NCBI GenBank assembly: GCA_016699675.1
Contig: CP064985.1
Location: forward strand, 3,844,001-3,908,000
From: Austwickia sp.
GTDB taxonomy: Bacteria; Actinomycetota; Actinomycetes; Actinomycetales; Dermatophilaceae
DNA length: 64,000 bases
Direction: 5' to 3'
Both the position numbers and the translations under genes were made by a program. The notes beneath the pieces are model-generated. The model did not search any database and was not told where the DNA came from. It saw only the letters and a list, made by a program, of their open reading frames with translations. Below are positions 51,719-61,061 of this stretch, piece by piece. How positions within the stretch are numbered: the first letter of the stretch is position 1; each line of letters opens with the position of its first letter.

Positions 51719-52212
51719 CGGGTCTCCTCCAGGGTGGGCACGGCTGGCTCGGCGGCCAGGGGTTCGGTGTCGGCGCCGGCACGCGCGAGCGCGTCCATCA
51801 GCGCCGACCAGGGCAGCAGGGCGCACTTGACCCGGGCCGGGTACTTGGCCACGCCGGCCAGCGCGACGCCATCGCCGATGACCTCCTCGTCGCCGGCGTC
51901 CTGCCCGCGGGAGGTCAGCATGGCCTTCATCGCGGCGTACGTCTCCAGCGTCTCCCCCAGCGGGTGGCCGATGCACTCCTGGGCGAGGATCGAGGTGGAC
52001 GCCATCGAGATCGAGCAGCCGAGCGCGTCGTAGCTGATGTCGGCCACGGTGGCGGCGGCGCCCTTGGCGACGTCGTCGAGGTGGACCCGCAGGGTCACCT
52101 CGTCGCCGCAGGTCGGGTTCACGTGGTGTACCTCGGCCTCGTACGGCGTGCGCAGGCCCGCGTGTTGCGGGTGCTTGCTGTGGTCGAGGATCAGCTCCTG
52201 GTAGAGGTCCAT
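51715..52212 (-). CDS. sufU: Zinc-dependent sulfurtransferase / scaffold SufU
   Basis: 165 residues. The cysteine ligands of SufU are in NPTCGDEV, DALGCSISMASTS and RVKCALLPW, with the SufU-specific insertion between the second and third. It accepts sulfur from SufS. The start at 52210-52212 is 7 nt after the sufS stop. Confidence 0.93.
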   Translation of the reverse strand: MDLYQELILDHSKHPQHAGLRTPYEAEVHHVNPTCGDEVTLRVHLDDVAKGAAATVADISYDALGCSISMASTSILAQECIGHPLGETLETYAAMKAMLTSRGQDAGDEEVIGDGVALAGVAKYPARVKCALLPWSALMDALARAGADTEPLAAEPAVPTLEETR

Positions 52213-52219
52213 CGGCGGA

Positions 52220-53593
52220 TCACACCTCCAGCCGGAAGATCGCTGGGACCCGGTCGAGCGCGGCGACGAGGGCGTCGACCTCGGCCGGGGTGTTGTAAGG
52301 GCCGAACGTCGCCCGGGTCGAGGCCACGGCCCCGAGGGCCCGGTGCAGCGGGGCCGCGCAGTGATGCCCGACGCGGACCTCGATGCCCTCGTCGTCGAGC
52401 ACCTGGCCGACGTCGTGGGGGTGTACGCCGTCGACGACCCAGGCGACGGCGCCGGAGCGGTCGGCGCCGTTCTCCGGCCCGAGCACCGTGACCCAGGGCC
52501 GCTCCGCCAGCGCGTCGAGCAGCCGGTCGGCAAGGGACCGGACGTGGGCGTCGACGCGCTCCATCCCGAGCGCGTCGAGGTAGTCGCAGGCCGCCGCCAG
52601 GCCGATCACCTGCGCCGCTGCGGGCACCCCGGGTTCGAACTTCTCCGGCGGCGGCAGGTACGTGGAGCCTTCCATCCGCACCACTTCGATCATGGAACCG
52701 CCGGTGAGGTACGGCGGGAGCGCGGCGAGCAGCTCATAACGGCCCCACAGGACGCCGATGCCGAGCGGGCCGCACATCTTGTGGCTGGAGAACGCGAGGA
52801 AGTCCACGCCGAGCGCGTTGACGTCCAGGGGCAGGTGCGGCGCGGACTGGCAGGCGTCGAGCACGGTCAGGGCGCCCACCTCGCGGGCGCGGGCGACGAG
52901 CGTGGCGACGGGGTTGAGGGTGCCCAGCACGTTGCTGACGTGCGTGAACGCCAGCACCTTGGTGCGCTCGGTGACGACCTGGTCCAGCGTCGCGAGGTCG
53001 AGGCGCCCGTCGGGGGCCAGCGGGATCCAGCGCAGCGTCGCGCCCGTCCGCCGGGCGAGCTCCTGCCAGGGCACGAGGTTGGCGTGGTGCTCCATCTCGG
53101 TGATGCAGATCTCGTCGCCGGGACCGATCCGGAGTCGGTCGGCCAGGGCCGGGGCCACCCCGTCGAGGGCGCCGGGCGCGGCCGCGTTGCCCAGCGCGTA
53201 CGCCACGAGGTTCAAGGACTCGGTGGCGCTCTTGGTGAAGACGACCTCTCGGGCCGGGGCGCCGATGAAGCGCCCGACCCGTTCGCGGGCCTTCTCGTAG
53301 GCGTCGGTGCCCTCCTCGGAGAGCTGGTGGGCGCCGCGGTGGACGGCGGAGTTGAGCGTCTCGTAGAAGCCTCGCTCGGCGTCGAGGACCTGGCGCGGCT
53401 TCTGCGAGGTCGCGCCGGAGTCCAGGTAGACCAGCGGCTTGTCGTCGCGCATCCGACGGCTCAGGATCGGGAAGTCGGCGCGGATGCGCGCCAGCTCCGC
53501 CTCGTCGAAGGGGGCCGCCGGGTGGGCAGGAGCCGAGGCATCCGAGGTCGCCGGGGCGCCCGGCGCACCCGCCGTACGGACGAGGGTCGTCAT
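52220..53593 (-). CDS. sufS: Cysteine desulfurase SufS
   Basis: A 457-residue PLP enzyme that mobilises sulfur from cysteine. The PLP lysine is in FSSHKMCGP, the persulfide cysteine in VRVGHHCAAPLH, and TEMEHHANLVPW is present. The N-terminus is about 30 residues longer than usual and Ala/Pro-rich. It overlaps the sufC gene by 4 bp, so the two are coupled. Confidence 0.95.
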   Translation of the reverse strand: MTTLVRTAGAPGAPATSDASAPAHPAAPFDEAELARIRADFPILSRRMRDDKPLVYLDSGATSQKPRQVLDAERGFYETLNSAVHRGAHQLSEEGTDAYEKARERVGRFIGAPAREVVFTKSATESLNLVAYALGNAAAPGALDGVAPALADRLRIGPGDEICITEMEHHANLVPWQELARRTGATLRWIPLAPDGRLDLATLDQVVTERTKVLAFTHVSNVLGTLNPVATLVARAREVGALTVLDACQSAPHLPLDVNALGVDFLAFSSHKMCGPLGIGVLWGRYELLAALPPYLTGGSMIEVVRMEGSTYLPPPEKFEPGVPAAAQVIGLAAACDYLDALGMERVDAHVRSLADRLLDALAERPWVTVLGPENGADRSGAVAWVVDGVHPHDVGQVLDDEGIEVRVGHHCAAPLHRALGAVASTRATFGPYNTPAEVDALVAALDRVPAIFRLEV

Positions 53594-54369
53594 CCCGCGG
53601 TCGCCGCCTGCTCCTGCTGCAGGGCGACGTACTTGTCGTAGCCCTCCTCTTCCAGCTGGTCGGCCAGCTCGGGGCCGCCCTCCTCGACAATCCGGCCGCC
53701 CGCGAAGACGTGCACGTGATCGGGCTTGATGTAGCGCAGGATCCGCGTGTAGTGCGTGATGAGGAGGATGCCGAGGTCGTTGGCCTCCTTGGCGCGCACG
53801 ACGCCCTCGGAGACGACCCGCAGCGCGTCGACGTCCAGGCCGGAGTCGGTCTCGTCGAGGATGGCCATCTTGGGCTTGAGCAGCTCGAGCTGCAGGATCT
53901 CGTGGCGCTTCTTCTCACCGCCGGAGAAGCCGGCGTTGACGTCCCGCTGTGCGAAGGCCTCGTCCATCTTCAGCGCGCCCATCGCGGCCTTGACGTCCTT
54001 GACCCAGGTGCGCAGCTTCGGCGCCTGGCCGTCGATGGCAGTCTTGGCAGTGCGCAGGAAGTTCGACACCGACACGCCGGGCACCTCGACCGGGTATTGC
54101 ATAGCGAGGAACAGGCCGGCCCGGGCGCGCTCGTCGACCGTCATGGCCAGCACGTCCTCCCCGTCAAGGGTGACGGAGCCGGAGGTCACGGTGTATTTCG
54201 GGTGGCCCGCGATCGAGTACGCGAGCGTGGACTTGCCGGAGCCGTTGGGGCCCATGATGGCGTGCGTCTCCCCGGAGGCGATGGTGAGGTTGACGCCCCG
54301 CAGGATCTCCTTGGGGCCGTTCTCAGTCTCGACACTGACGTGCAGGTCGCGGATGGCGAGCGTGGACAA
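53590..54369 (-). CDS. sufC: SufC ATPase of the SufBCD complex
   Basis: 259 residues with Walker A GPNGSGKST (about residues 37-45), signature SGGEKKRHEILQ, Walker B MAILDETDSGLD and a final HYTRIL. It drives Fe-S cluster assembly on SufB-SufD. The gene follows the Rieske gene by 12 bp. Confidence 0.96.
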   Translation of the reverse strand: MSTLAIRDLHVSVETENGPKEILRGVNLTIASGETHAIMGPNGSGKSTLAYSIAGHPKYTVTSGSVTLDGEDVLAMTVDERARAGLFLAMQYPVEVPGVSVSNFLRTAKTAIDGQAPKLRTWVKDVKAAMGALKMDEAFAQRDVNAGFSGGEKKRHEILQLELLKPKMAILDETDSGLDVDALRVVSEGVVRAKEANDLGILLITHYTRILRYIKPDHVHVFAGGRIVEEGGPELADQLEEEGYDKYVALQQEQAATAG

Positions 54370-54381
54370 CGTCGTACTCCT

Positions 54382-54717
54382 TTAGCGGGTGGGGCCGTTG
54401 GTGGGGGCCGCGACGTCGACGAAGACGTCCTCGCCCTCGATGCGGACGGGGAAGACCAGCAGCGCGGCGGTCGCCGGCGGGGTGCGCGGGATGCCGGTGG
54501 TCAGGTCGAACTGCGAACCGTGCAGCCAGCACTCGATGACGCAGCCCTCGACCTCGCCCTCGGAGAGGCTGACCGCCCCGTGGGTGCAGGTGTCTTCGAC
54601 AGCGTGGATGTGGCCGTCGTCGTCGCGCACGACGGCCACCGCCGTCCCGCTCAGCTCGACGCGCTTGGCGCCCGGGTCGGGGACCTCGGTCAGGGCACAG
54701 GCCCGCTCGAAGCTCAC
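54382..54717 (-). CDS. Rieske-type [2Fe-2S] ferredoxin of the suf operon
   Basis: 111 residues. The cluster ligands are the CTH pair in TCTHGAVSLSEG and the CWLH pair in ECWLHGSQFD. This small ferredoxin is usually encoded between sufD and sufC in actinobacteria and may carry electrons for assembly. GTG/ATG overlap with sufD (4 bp) indicates coupling. Confidence 0.92.
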   Translation of the reverse strand: MSFERACALTEVPDPGAKRVELSGTAVAVVRDDDGHIHAVEDTCTHGAVSLSEGEVEGCVIECWLHGSQFDLTTGIPRTPPATAALLVFPVRIEGEDVFVDVAAPTNGPTR

Positions 54718-55997
54718 TGCTGGTCCTCCTGCGCGTCGTCGTCGGTCGCCGCGTCGGTCTCGTCGGCGTCGGTGCTCGCGGGTAGGGCGGACGAGCCCAT
54801 CGACGCCGCCAGCTCCGCCTCGATCGCCGCCATCAGCCGGTCGCCGATCTCCGGCAGCCCAATCCGTTGGACGATCTCGGCGAAGAAGGCCCGCACCACC
54901 AGGCGGCGCGCCTCGGTCTCCGGGATCCCACGCGCCATCAGGTAGAAGAGCTGCTCGTCGTCGAAGCGGCCGGTCGCGCTGGCGTGCCCGGCGCCGACGA
55001 TCTCGCCGGTCTCGATCTCCAGGTTGGGCACGGAGTCGGCGCGCGCGCCGTCGGTGAGGACGAGGTTGCGGTTCAGCTCGTAGGTGTCGGTGGCCTCGGC
55101 GCTTGCTCGAATAAGCACATCGCCGACCCAGACCGTGTGCGCCGTCTCGCCCTGCAGGGCGCCCTTGTAGACCACATTGCTCGTGCAGCGGGGCTGCGCG
55201 TGGTCGACGAACAGCCGGTGTTCCAGGTGCTGACCGTCGTCGGCGAAGTACAGGCCGAGTCCCTCGAAGGATCCGCCCGGACCGGCGTACGTCGTGTTCG
55301 TCGCGACCCGCACGATCGCGCCGCCGAGCGTCACGGCGATGTGCCGCACCCGGGCGTCACGGCCGACGACCACGGCGTGCTCGGCGAGGTGGATCGCGTC
55401 GTCGTCCCATTCCTGCAGCGAGATGAGGGTGAGGTCGGCGCCGTCGCCGGCGACGACGGAGAGCAGCTGGGAGTACGCCGCGCTGCCGTCGTGCCGCAGC
55501 ACCACCGTGGCGCGCGCGTGGCGGCCGACGGTGAGAACCAGGTGGCCCAGGGCCGCGCCGCCGGCACCGGTGAGCCGGAGGCGGGCCGGCTCGGCCGGCT
55601 CCGCCTCGGCGGCGACGGCGAGGTGCAGGGCGCCGTCCGGGGCGGTGCCGGCTCGGGCCGCCGCGCGGTCCCCCGGAGCGGCAATCCCCAGGCCGCGCGC
55701 CTGTTCGGCGGGGATGGTGGTCAGCGTGACGCCGTCCGGGAGTTCACTCGCGACGTCGACGCGTCCGCTGGCCGCACCGTCGCCGAGGAGCGTGCCGAGC
55801 CGGTCCACCGGCGTGAACCGCCACTCCTCCTCCCGGCCGTGCGGCACGGGGAAGTCCGCGGGGTCGAACGACGTCCGTCGATCGCCCCGGGACTGCTCCG
55901 GCGCGTTCGCCTGGGGACCCCGATGGACCAACGCCGCGTTGACGGCGTTGTCCGGGCGGTCGGTGCGCAGTGACGCTTCGTCTGTCGCGATCGGCAT
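54714..55997 (-). CDS. sufD: SufD scaffold subunit
   Basis: 427 residues. The C-terminal beta-helix and the motif ATGRFDDEQLFYLMARGIPETEARRLVVRAFF match SufD, including the histidine of GAGHAS. The N-terminal helical part is less conserved. A Asp/Glu/Ala-rich tail of about 20 residues is extra. The ATG overlaps the sufB stop by 1 nt. Confidence 0.94.
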   Translation of the reverse strand: MPIATDEASLRTDRPDNAVNAALVHRGPQANAPEQSRGDRRTSFDPADFPVPHGREEEWRFTPVDRLGTLLGDGAASGRVDVASELPDGVTLTTIPAEQARGLGIAAPGDRAAARAGTAPDGALHLAVAAEAEPAEPARLRLTGAGGAALGHLVLTVGRHARATVVLRHDGSAAYSQLLSVVAGDGADLTLISLQEWDDDAIHLAEHAVVVGRDARVRHIAVTLGGAIVRVATNTTYAGPGGSFEGLGLYFADDGQHLEHRLFVDHAQPRCTSNVVYKGALQGETAHTVWVGDVLIRASAEATDTYELNRNLVLTDGARADSVPNLEIETGEIVGAGHASATGRFDDEQLFYLMARGIPETEARRLVVRAFFAEIVQRIGLPEIGDRLMAAIEAELAASMGSSALPASTDADETDAATDDDAQEDQQ

Positions 55998-57412
55998 CAG
56001 CCGACGGCTCCTTCCATCTGCAGCTCGATGAGGCGGTTTAGCTCAAGGGCGTATTCCATGGGCAGTTCGCGGGCGATGGGCTCGACGAAGCCGCGGACGA
56101 TCATCGCCATGGCCTCCTCCTCGCTCATCCCGCGCGACATCAGGTAGAAGAGCTGGTCGTCGCTGACCTTGGAGACCGTGGCCTCGTGGCCCATCTGGAC
56201 GTCGTCCTCGCGGACGTCGACGTACGGGTAGGTGTCGCTCCGCGAGATGTCATCGACCAGGAGGGCGTCGCAGCGCACCGTGCTCCTGGAGCCCTCGGCG
56301 CCGTCCATGATCTGGACGAGGCCGCGGTACGACGTACGGCCGCCGCCCCGCGCCACCGACTTGCTCACGATCGAGGACGAGGTGTGCGGCGCGGCGTGCA
56401 CCATCTTGGCGCCGGCGTCCTGGTGCTGGCCCTCCCCCGCGAACGCGATAGAGAGCGTCTCGCCGCGCGCGTGCTCGCCCATGAGGAACACGGCGGGGTA
56501 TTTCATCGTCACCTTCGAGCCGATGTTGCCGTCGACCCATTCCATGGTGGCGCCGGCCTCGCAGGTCGCCCGCTTGGTCACGAGGTTGTAGACGTTGTTC
56601 GACCAGTTCTGGATCGTCGTGTAGCGCACCCGGGCGCCCTTCTTCACGACGATCTCGACGACCGCGGAGTGCAGGCTGTCGGACTTGTAGATCGGCGCCG
56701 TGCAGCCCTCGACGTAATGCACGTAGGAGCCTTCGTCGGCGATGATCAGCGTCCGCTCGAATTGGCCCATGTTCTCGGTGTTGATCCGGAAGTAGGCCTG
56801 CAGCGGAATGTCGACATGCACGCCCGGGGGCACGTAGATGAAACTGCCGCCAGACCAGACCGCGGTGTTGAGCGCGGCGAACTTGTTGTCGCCGGGCGGG
56901 ATCACCGAGCCGAAGTATTCGCGGAAGATGTCCTCGTGCTCGCGCAGCCCGGTGTCGGTGTCAACGAAGATGACGCCCTTCTCCTCCAGATCCTCGCGAA
57001 TCTGGTGGTAGACGACCTCGCTCTCATATTGAGCGGCTACGCCGGCAATGAGGCGCTGCTTTTCGGCTTCCGGGATGCCGAGCCGGTCGTAGGTGGCCTT
57101 GATGTCCTCGGGCAGCTCGTCCCAGGTGGTGGCCTGCTTCTCCGTGGACTTCACGAAGTACTTGATGTTCTGGAAGTCGATGCCCGACAGGTCGCTGCCC
57201 CAATGCGGCATCGGCTTCTTGTCGAACAGCCGCAGCGACTTCAGCCGCAGCTTGGTCATCCACTCCGGCTCGGACTTGCGGCCGGAGATATCGCGGACAA
57301 CGTCCTCGTCGAGGCCGCGGCGCGCCGAGGCGCCGGCAACGTCGGGGTCGGCCCAGCCGTATTCGTAACGGCCGAGGTCCTTCAGTCCGGGGTTGAGCTC
57401 GTCGATGCTCAT
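55997..57412 (-). CDS. sufB: SufB scaffold subunit
   Basis: 471 residues, the normal size. The protein holds the nascent Fe-S cluster. Motifs include FIYVPPGVHVDIPLQAYFRIN, EGCTAPIY, VRCDALLVDD (cluster-binding cysteine), and the SufB/SufD end DDQLFYLMSRGMSEEEA. The ATG overlaps the sufR stop by 4 bp, which places the repressor first in the operon. Confidence 0.97.
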   Translation of the reverse strand: MSIDELNPGLKDLGRYEYGWADPDVAGASARRGLDEDVVRDISGRKSEPEWMTKLRLKSLRLFDKKPMPHWGSDLSGIDFQNIKYFVKSTEKQATTWDELPEDIKATYDRLGIPEAEKQRLIAGVAAQYESEVVYHQIREDLEEKGVIFVDTDTGLREHEDIFREYFGSVIPPGDNKFAALNTAVWSGGSFIYVPPGVHVDIPLQAYFRINTENMGQFERTLIIADEGSYVHYVEGCTAPIYKSDSLHSAVVEIVVKKGARVRYTTIQNWSNNVYNLVTKRATCEAGATMEWVDGNIGSKVTMKYPAVFLMGEHARGETLSIAFAGEGQHQDAGAKMVHAAPHTSSSIVSKSVARGGGRTSYRGLVQIMDGAEGSRSTVRCDALLVDDISRSDTYPYVDVREDDVQMGHEATVSKVSDDQLFYLMSRGMSEEEAMAMIVRGFVEPIARELPMEYALELNRLIELQMEGAVG

Positions 57413-58350
57413 CCGTGGCTCCCTTCCTGGGATTCGTGCCGGTCTTGGTCGTGGTGGCTGGGTTCGTGGTCGGGCTCGTGGCTGGCTTCGTGCGAGGTGG
57501 TTCCGGTGGGCGCATTCGGGACGTACGTCGTGCAGGCGTGCCCGCCCCCGGCGAGGGTAGCCAACCGCTGGACGTGGACGCCGAGCAGTCTGGCGAAGGC
57601 CTCGGTCTCGGCCTCGCAGAACTGCGGGAACTCCTGCGCGACGTGCTGGACCGGGCAGTGTCCCTGGCACAGCTGCACGCCGCTCGTGCTCACGTGGGAG
57701 TGTTCGCCGCTGGCGGCGGGACGGACCGCGACGCGCATGTTGCCCCTGCCCGCGGTGGGAACCGGTGTGAGCGGGAGCATGGGCCCGACGGGGCGGGCGG
57801 TCGCGGCGAAGCCGTCTTCGGCGAGCGCCTTGGCCAGCGCCCGGGCCCGGTCCATAACGTCCGGACCGGCCGCGTGCACCTGGGCGCCGTACCGCTCCTC
57901 CAGGCCCGCGACCCGCTGTCGGGCGAACGCGGCGACCGCCTGCGGGCCGGCCTGCTCGGCGAGGAAGCGCAGGGCCTGCGTGGCGACATCGTCGTACTCC
58001 GTCGCGAGGCCGGCTCGATCCCCGGCCCGCGTGACGTCCCCGGCGACGTAGGCGCGTGCCGGTCGACCCGGACCCTTGCGCGATTCGGCCGGGCCGAGCC
58101 GGATGTCGCCGCTGGCCTCCAGGGCGTCGAGGTGACGCCGCACCGCCGTCGCCGTCAGGCCGAACTCCTCCGCCAGCGCCGCCGCGGTGATCGGGCCGCG
58201 CTCGACGACCGCGTGAAGCACCAGGTCACGGGTCTTCGAGTCATGTCCGCGCGCGGCCCGGCCGGGAGTCCCCTCCAGTGCAGGGGTCCCCCTCGACGGC
58301 CGGTCCGGGACGCCCTCGGCGGGGCGGTCCGTGACGGGAGAGGAAAACAC
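57409..58350 (-). CDS. sufR: SufR-type Fe-S-sensing repressor with His-rich tail
   Basis: 313 residues. A winged-helix domain (about residues 42-95: VLHAVVERGPITAAALAEEFGL, TAVRRHLDALE) is followed by an effector domain. Cysteines in QLCQGHCPVQ and PQFCEAE, near residues 236-255, match the Fe-S ligands of SufR. Odd features are a 40-residue Pro/Gly-rich N-terminal extension and a C-terminal tail with seven histidines in the last 32 residues. GTG 58348-58350 has TAAGAT 7 nt upstream, so it is predicted leaderless. It should repress its own operon. Confidence 0.9.
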   Translation of the reverse strand: MFSSPVTDRPAEGVPDRPSRGTPALEGTPGRAARGHDSKTRDLVLHAVVERGPITAAALAEEFGLTATAVRRHLDALEASGDIRLGPAESRKGPGRPARAYVAGDVTRAGDRAGLATEYDDVATQALRFLAEQAGPQAVAAFARQRVAGLEERYGAQVHAAGPDVMDRARALAKALAEDGFAATARPVGPMLPLTPVPTAGRGNMRVAVRPAASGEHSHVSTSGVQLCQGHCPVQHVAQEFPQFCEAETEAFARLLGVHVQRLATLAGGGHACTTYVPNAPTGTTSHEASHEPDHEPSHHDQDRHESQEGSHG

Positions 58351-58479
58351 AACATGGATCTTACCTAATTGCCCGGACGCTTGCCCAGGTGCCCCTGCAC
58401 ATTTCCCCGGCGGTCTCCGGGGATGCCGAACAGGGACGCGCCGAGCCGCCTCACCTCAGCGAACCCTAGACTGCCTGCC

Positions 58480-59232
58480 GTGCCACCCTCCGCCGCCCCG
58501 TCACCCGACCCGCTCCGGGCAGGAGACGCGCTCGTCGCGGCCGACGGACTCGTCAAGCGGTTCGGCGCGGTCACCGCGCTCGATGAGTTGACGTGGGCGG
58601 CGTACGGCGGCGAGGTCACGGTCATGCTCGGGGCCAACGGCGCGGGCAAGACCACCGGCATGGAGATCCTCGGCGGTCTGCAGCGTCCGGACGGGGGGAC
58701 CGCGCAGGTGCTCGGGATGGACCCCTGGAAGGCCGACGCCGAGCATCGCGCCCGAGTCGGCGTGATGCTGCAGGACGGTGGCCTGCCCAACGGAGCCAAG
58801 CCGCTGGCGATCCTGCACCACCTCGCGCGCCTCTACGCCGCCCCGCTCGACGTACGGGCCCTCGCCGACCGCCTCGGCATCACCGCCTTCGCCGGTACGA
58901 CGATCCGGCGCCTGTCCGGCGGACAGAAGCAGCGCGTCGCGCTGGCGGCCGCGCTGATCGGCCGGCCCGACGTCCTGTTTCTGGACGAGCCGACCGCCGG
59001 CCTGGATCCCCACGCGCGGCTCGACGTCTACGACCTGATCCGCGCCGAGCGCGACCGCGGCGCCTGCGTCGTGGTCACCACGCACTCCTTCGAGGAGGCC
59101 GAGGAACTCGCCGACCGCATCGTGGTCGTGCACGCCGGCCGCGTGGCCGCCCGCGGAACCCTCGACGAGGTGCGCGCCGGCGGCAGCCTCGCCGACGCCT
59201 ACTTCAGCCTCACGGGAAGGCCCCGCACGTGA
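58480..59232 (+). CDS. ABC transporter ATP-binding protein
   Basis: 250 residues from GTG 58480, which has TAGACT 7 nt upstream, so a leaderless start is likely. Walker A is GANGAGKTT, the signature LSGGQKQR, and Walker B VLFLDEPTAGLD. It pairs with the overlapping permease gene (GTGA). An ABC-2 exporter in this position, divergent from sufR, is conserved in actinobacteria (compare Rv1458c/Rv1457c), but the substrate is unknown. Confidence 0.9.
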   Translation: MPPSAAPSPDPLRAGDALVAADGLVKRFGAVTALDELTWAAYGGEVTVMLGANGAGKTTGMEILGGLQRPDGGTAQVLGMDPWKADAEHRARVGVMLQDGGLPNGAKPLAILHHLARLYAAPLDVRALADRLGITAFAGTTIRRLSGGQKQRVALAAALIGRPDVLFLDEPTAGLDPHARLDVYDLIRAERDRGACVVVTTHSFEEAEELADRIVVVHAGRVAARGTLDEVRAGGSLADAYFSLTGRPRT

Positions 59233-60020
59233 GCGCTCCCGACGTACGGCCCAGCTCCCCCTCCCCCGCCCCGGCCACCCGCGCGGCGAACCCCGCCACC
59301 CGCGTCCGCTCCCAAGCCGCTTTCGACGCTGCCACCATCCTGCGCAACGGCGAGCAGCTGCTCGTCACCATCGTGCTGCCCGCGCTCGCGCTCGTCGGCC
59401 TGACCCTCGCCCCGGTCCCGGAGATCGTGGGTCACCCCCGCGTCGACGTCGTCGTCCCCGGCGTCTTCGCCCTCGCGATCCTGTCCTCCGCCTTCACCGG
59501 GCAGGCGATCGCGACGGCATTCGACCGCCGGTACGGCGTGCTGCGCCTCCTCGGCACCACCCCCCTCGGCCGGGGCGGGTTCCTCGCCGGCCGAGTGCTG
59601 GCGGTGCTCGCGATCCAGGCACTCCAGTTCGCCGCGCTCGCGGCCACCGGACTCGCTCTGGGGTGGCGACCCGGCGCCGGCGCGCTGCCCGGATTCTTCG
59701 CGTTCTGGCTGGTCGGCGGCGCGACCTTCACGGCGCTGGCGCTGCTGTTCGCCGGGGTACTGCGGGCCGAGGCCGTGCTGGCCCTCGCCAACCTCGCGTG
59801 GGCTGTCATGGCCGGCGCGGGGGGTGTCTTGTTCGGGGCCGAGCGCTACCCGGGGCCGTGGAACACCCTCGTCGCCGCCCTGCCGCCCGGGGCCCTGGGC
59901 GACGGCATGCGCGCCGCCTTCCTGGAGCACACGATCGCGTGGGGTCCGCTCGGCGTGCTCGCGGCGTGGGGGGCGGTGTTCGCGATCGCCACGGTCCGGA
60001 CCTTCCGCTGGTCCGACTGA
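59229..60020 (+). CDS. ABC-2 type transporter permease
   Basis: 263 residues, GTG start overlapping the ATPase stop. A disordered N-terminus of about 30 residues is followed by six hydrophobic helices (about 45-260), with TTPLGRGGFLAGR between the second and third. It forms an exporter with the preceding ATPase. Confidence 0.87.
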   Translation: MSAPDVRPSSPSPAPATRAANPATRVRSQAAFDAATILRNGEQLLVTIVLPALALVGLTLAPVPEIVGHPRVDVVVPGVFALAILSSAFTGQAIATAFDRRYGVLRLLGTTPLGRGGFLAGRVLAVLAIQALQFAALAATGLALGWRPGAGALPGFFAFWLVGGATFTALALLFAGVLRAEAVLALANLAWAVMAGAGGVLFGAERYPGPWNTLVAALPPGALGDGMRAAFLEHTIAWGPLGVLAAWGAVFAIATVRTFRWSD

Positions 60021-60057
60021 CCCTCCGACGCACGCCGACTCTTGCCATGATCGAGCC

Positions 60058-60849
60058 ATGACCGCCGCATCGGGACCGCGCCTGGAGTGGTTCGCGTGCG
60101 GCGAGGACCTGATCCCGGCCGGGAGCGCGTGGCTGCACCCGCAGGAGCAGCGCCGGCTCGCCCGCTATCGCTTCACGAAACGGCGCACCGAATATTGCCT
60201 GCGACGGGTGGCGGGCAAGTACGCCGTCGCGACGCGCCTCGGCCTCGACGTGTCCCGGCCCGAGGCGTTGGGCCGGATCGGGGTGCTCACCGCGCCCGGC
60301 GGCGCGCCGTACGTCGTCGTCGACGACGCCCCCTGCGGCCTCGAGGTCTCACTGACCGACCGGGCCGGGCACGCGGTCTGCCTGGTCGGCCCCGAGGGCG
60401 CGGCCCGCTCGATCGGGGGGATCGGGGTGGACGTGGAGATCGTCGAGCACCGCAGCCAGGACTTCGTCCGCGACTTCCTGACCGGGCGCGAGCAGCGTTG
60501 GCTCACCGGGCAATTGGTGGGATCGCCCGATGCGTACGCCGCCGGGGCGAACCTGGTCTGGTCGGCCAAGGAGGCCGCCCTGAAGGTGCAGCGCGTGGGG
60601 CTGCGCGCCGACACCCGATCGGTCGACGTGTCGGTCCTGCGCGGGCACCACGCCGACGGCTGGGCCCGGCTGACCGTCGATCACCGCGACGGCGCCTATC
60701 CGGGGTGGTGGCGGCGGGACGGCCAATTCCTGCTCACCGTGGTCACCCGGCACCCCTGCGATCCCCCCGCGGCCATGCCCGGCAGCGGCGATCTCGCCAC
60801 CGCACGCCCCACGCATTCCTGGCTGCAGGCCCCCACCAGCGGGTCGTGA
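60058..60849 (+). CDS. Second Sfp-type 4'-phosphopantetheinyl transferase
   Basis: 263 residues. RRTEYCLRRVAGKYAVA near residues 42-58 is the CoA-binding region, GIGVDVEIVE holds the metal pair D125 and E127, and WSAKEAALKVQRVGLR follows. It is unrelated in detail to the PPTase encoded at 47852 and lies 37 bp after the ABC permease gene. Its carrier partner is not obvious; the FAS acyl carrier protein or a polyketide synthase elsewhere is possible. Confidence 0.87.
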   Translation: MTAASGPRLEWFACGEDLIPAGSAWLHPQEQRRLARYRFTKRRTEYCLRRVAGKYAVATRLGLDVSRPEALGRIGVLTAPGGAPYVVVDDAPCGLEVSLTDRAGHAVCLVGPEGAARSIGGIGVDVEIVEHRSQDFVRDFLTGREQRWLTGQLVGSPDAYAAGANLVWSAKEAALKVQRVGLRADTRSVDVSVLRGHHADGWARLTVDHRDGAYPGWWRRDGQFLLTVVTRHPCDPPAAMPGSGDLATARPTHSWLQAPTSGS

Positions 60850-60926
60850 GCGGCATTTCCTTCGGTGCCCGGGATGGCAGGTGCCCCGATTTCGCGAAGG
60901 CCTTGCGTCATTCGGCGCGCATTGTC

Positions 60927-60945
60927 TCCGCGGCTGGCCCGCGGA
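60927..60945 (+). terminator. Possible terminator after the second PPTase gene
   Basis: TCCGCGG (60927-60933) and CCGCGGA (60939-60945) form a 7-bp stem with a 5-nt loop, 78 bp past the stop. Confidence 0.35.
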
Positions 60946-61061
60946 TGACCGAACTCCCCTGGTGGCCAACGCTCTTCGGCATTGTGACAAACCGTTAGGG
61001 GGCGGCTCGCCCGGGTCGGTTCGGCGGCCTTTCCTGGGCGTTCGTCCAGTAGCATCGGCGC

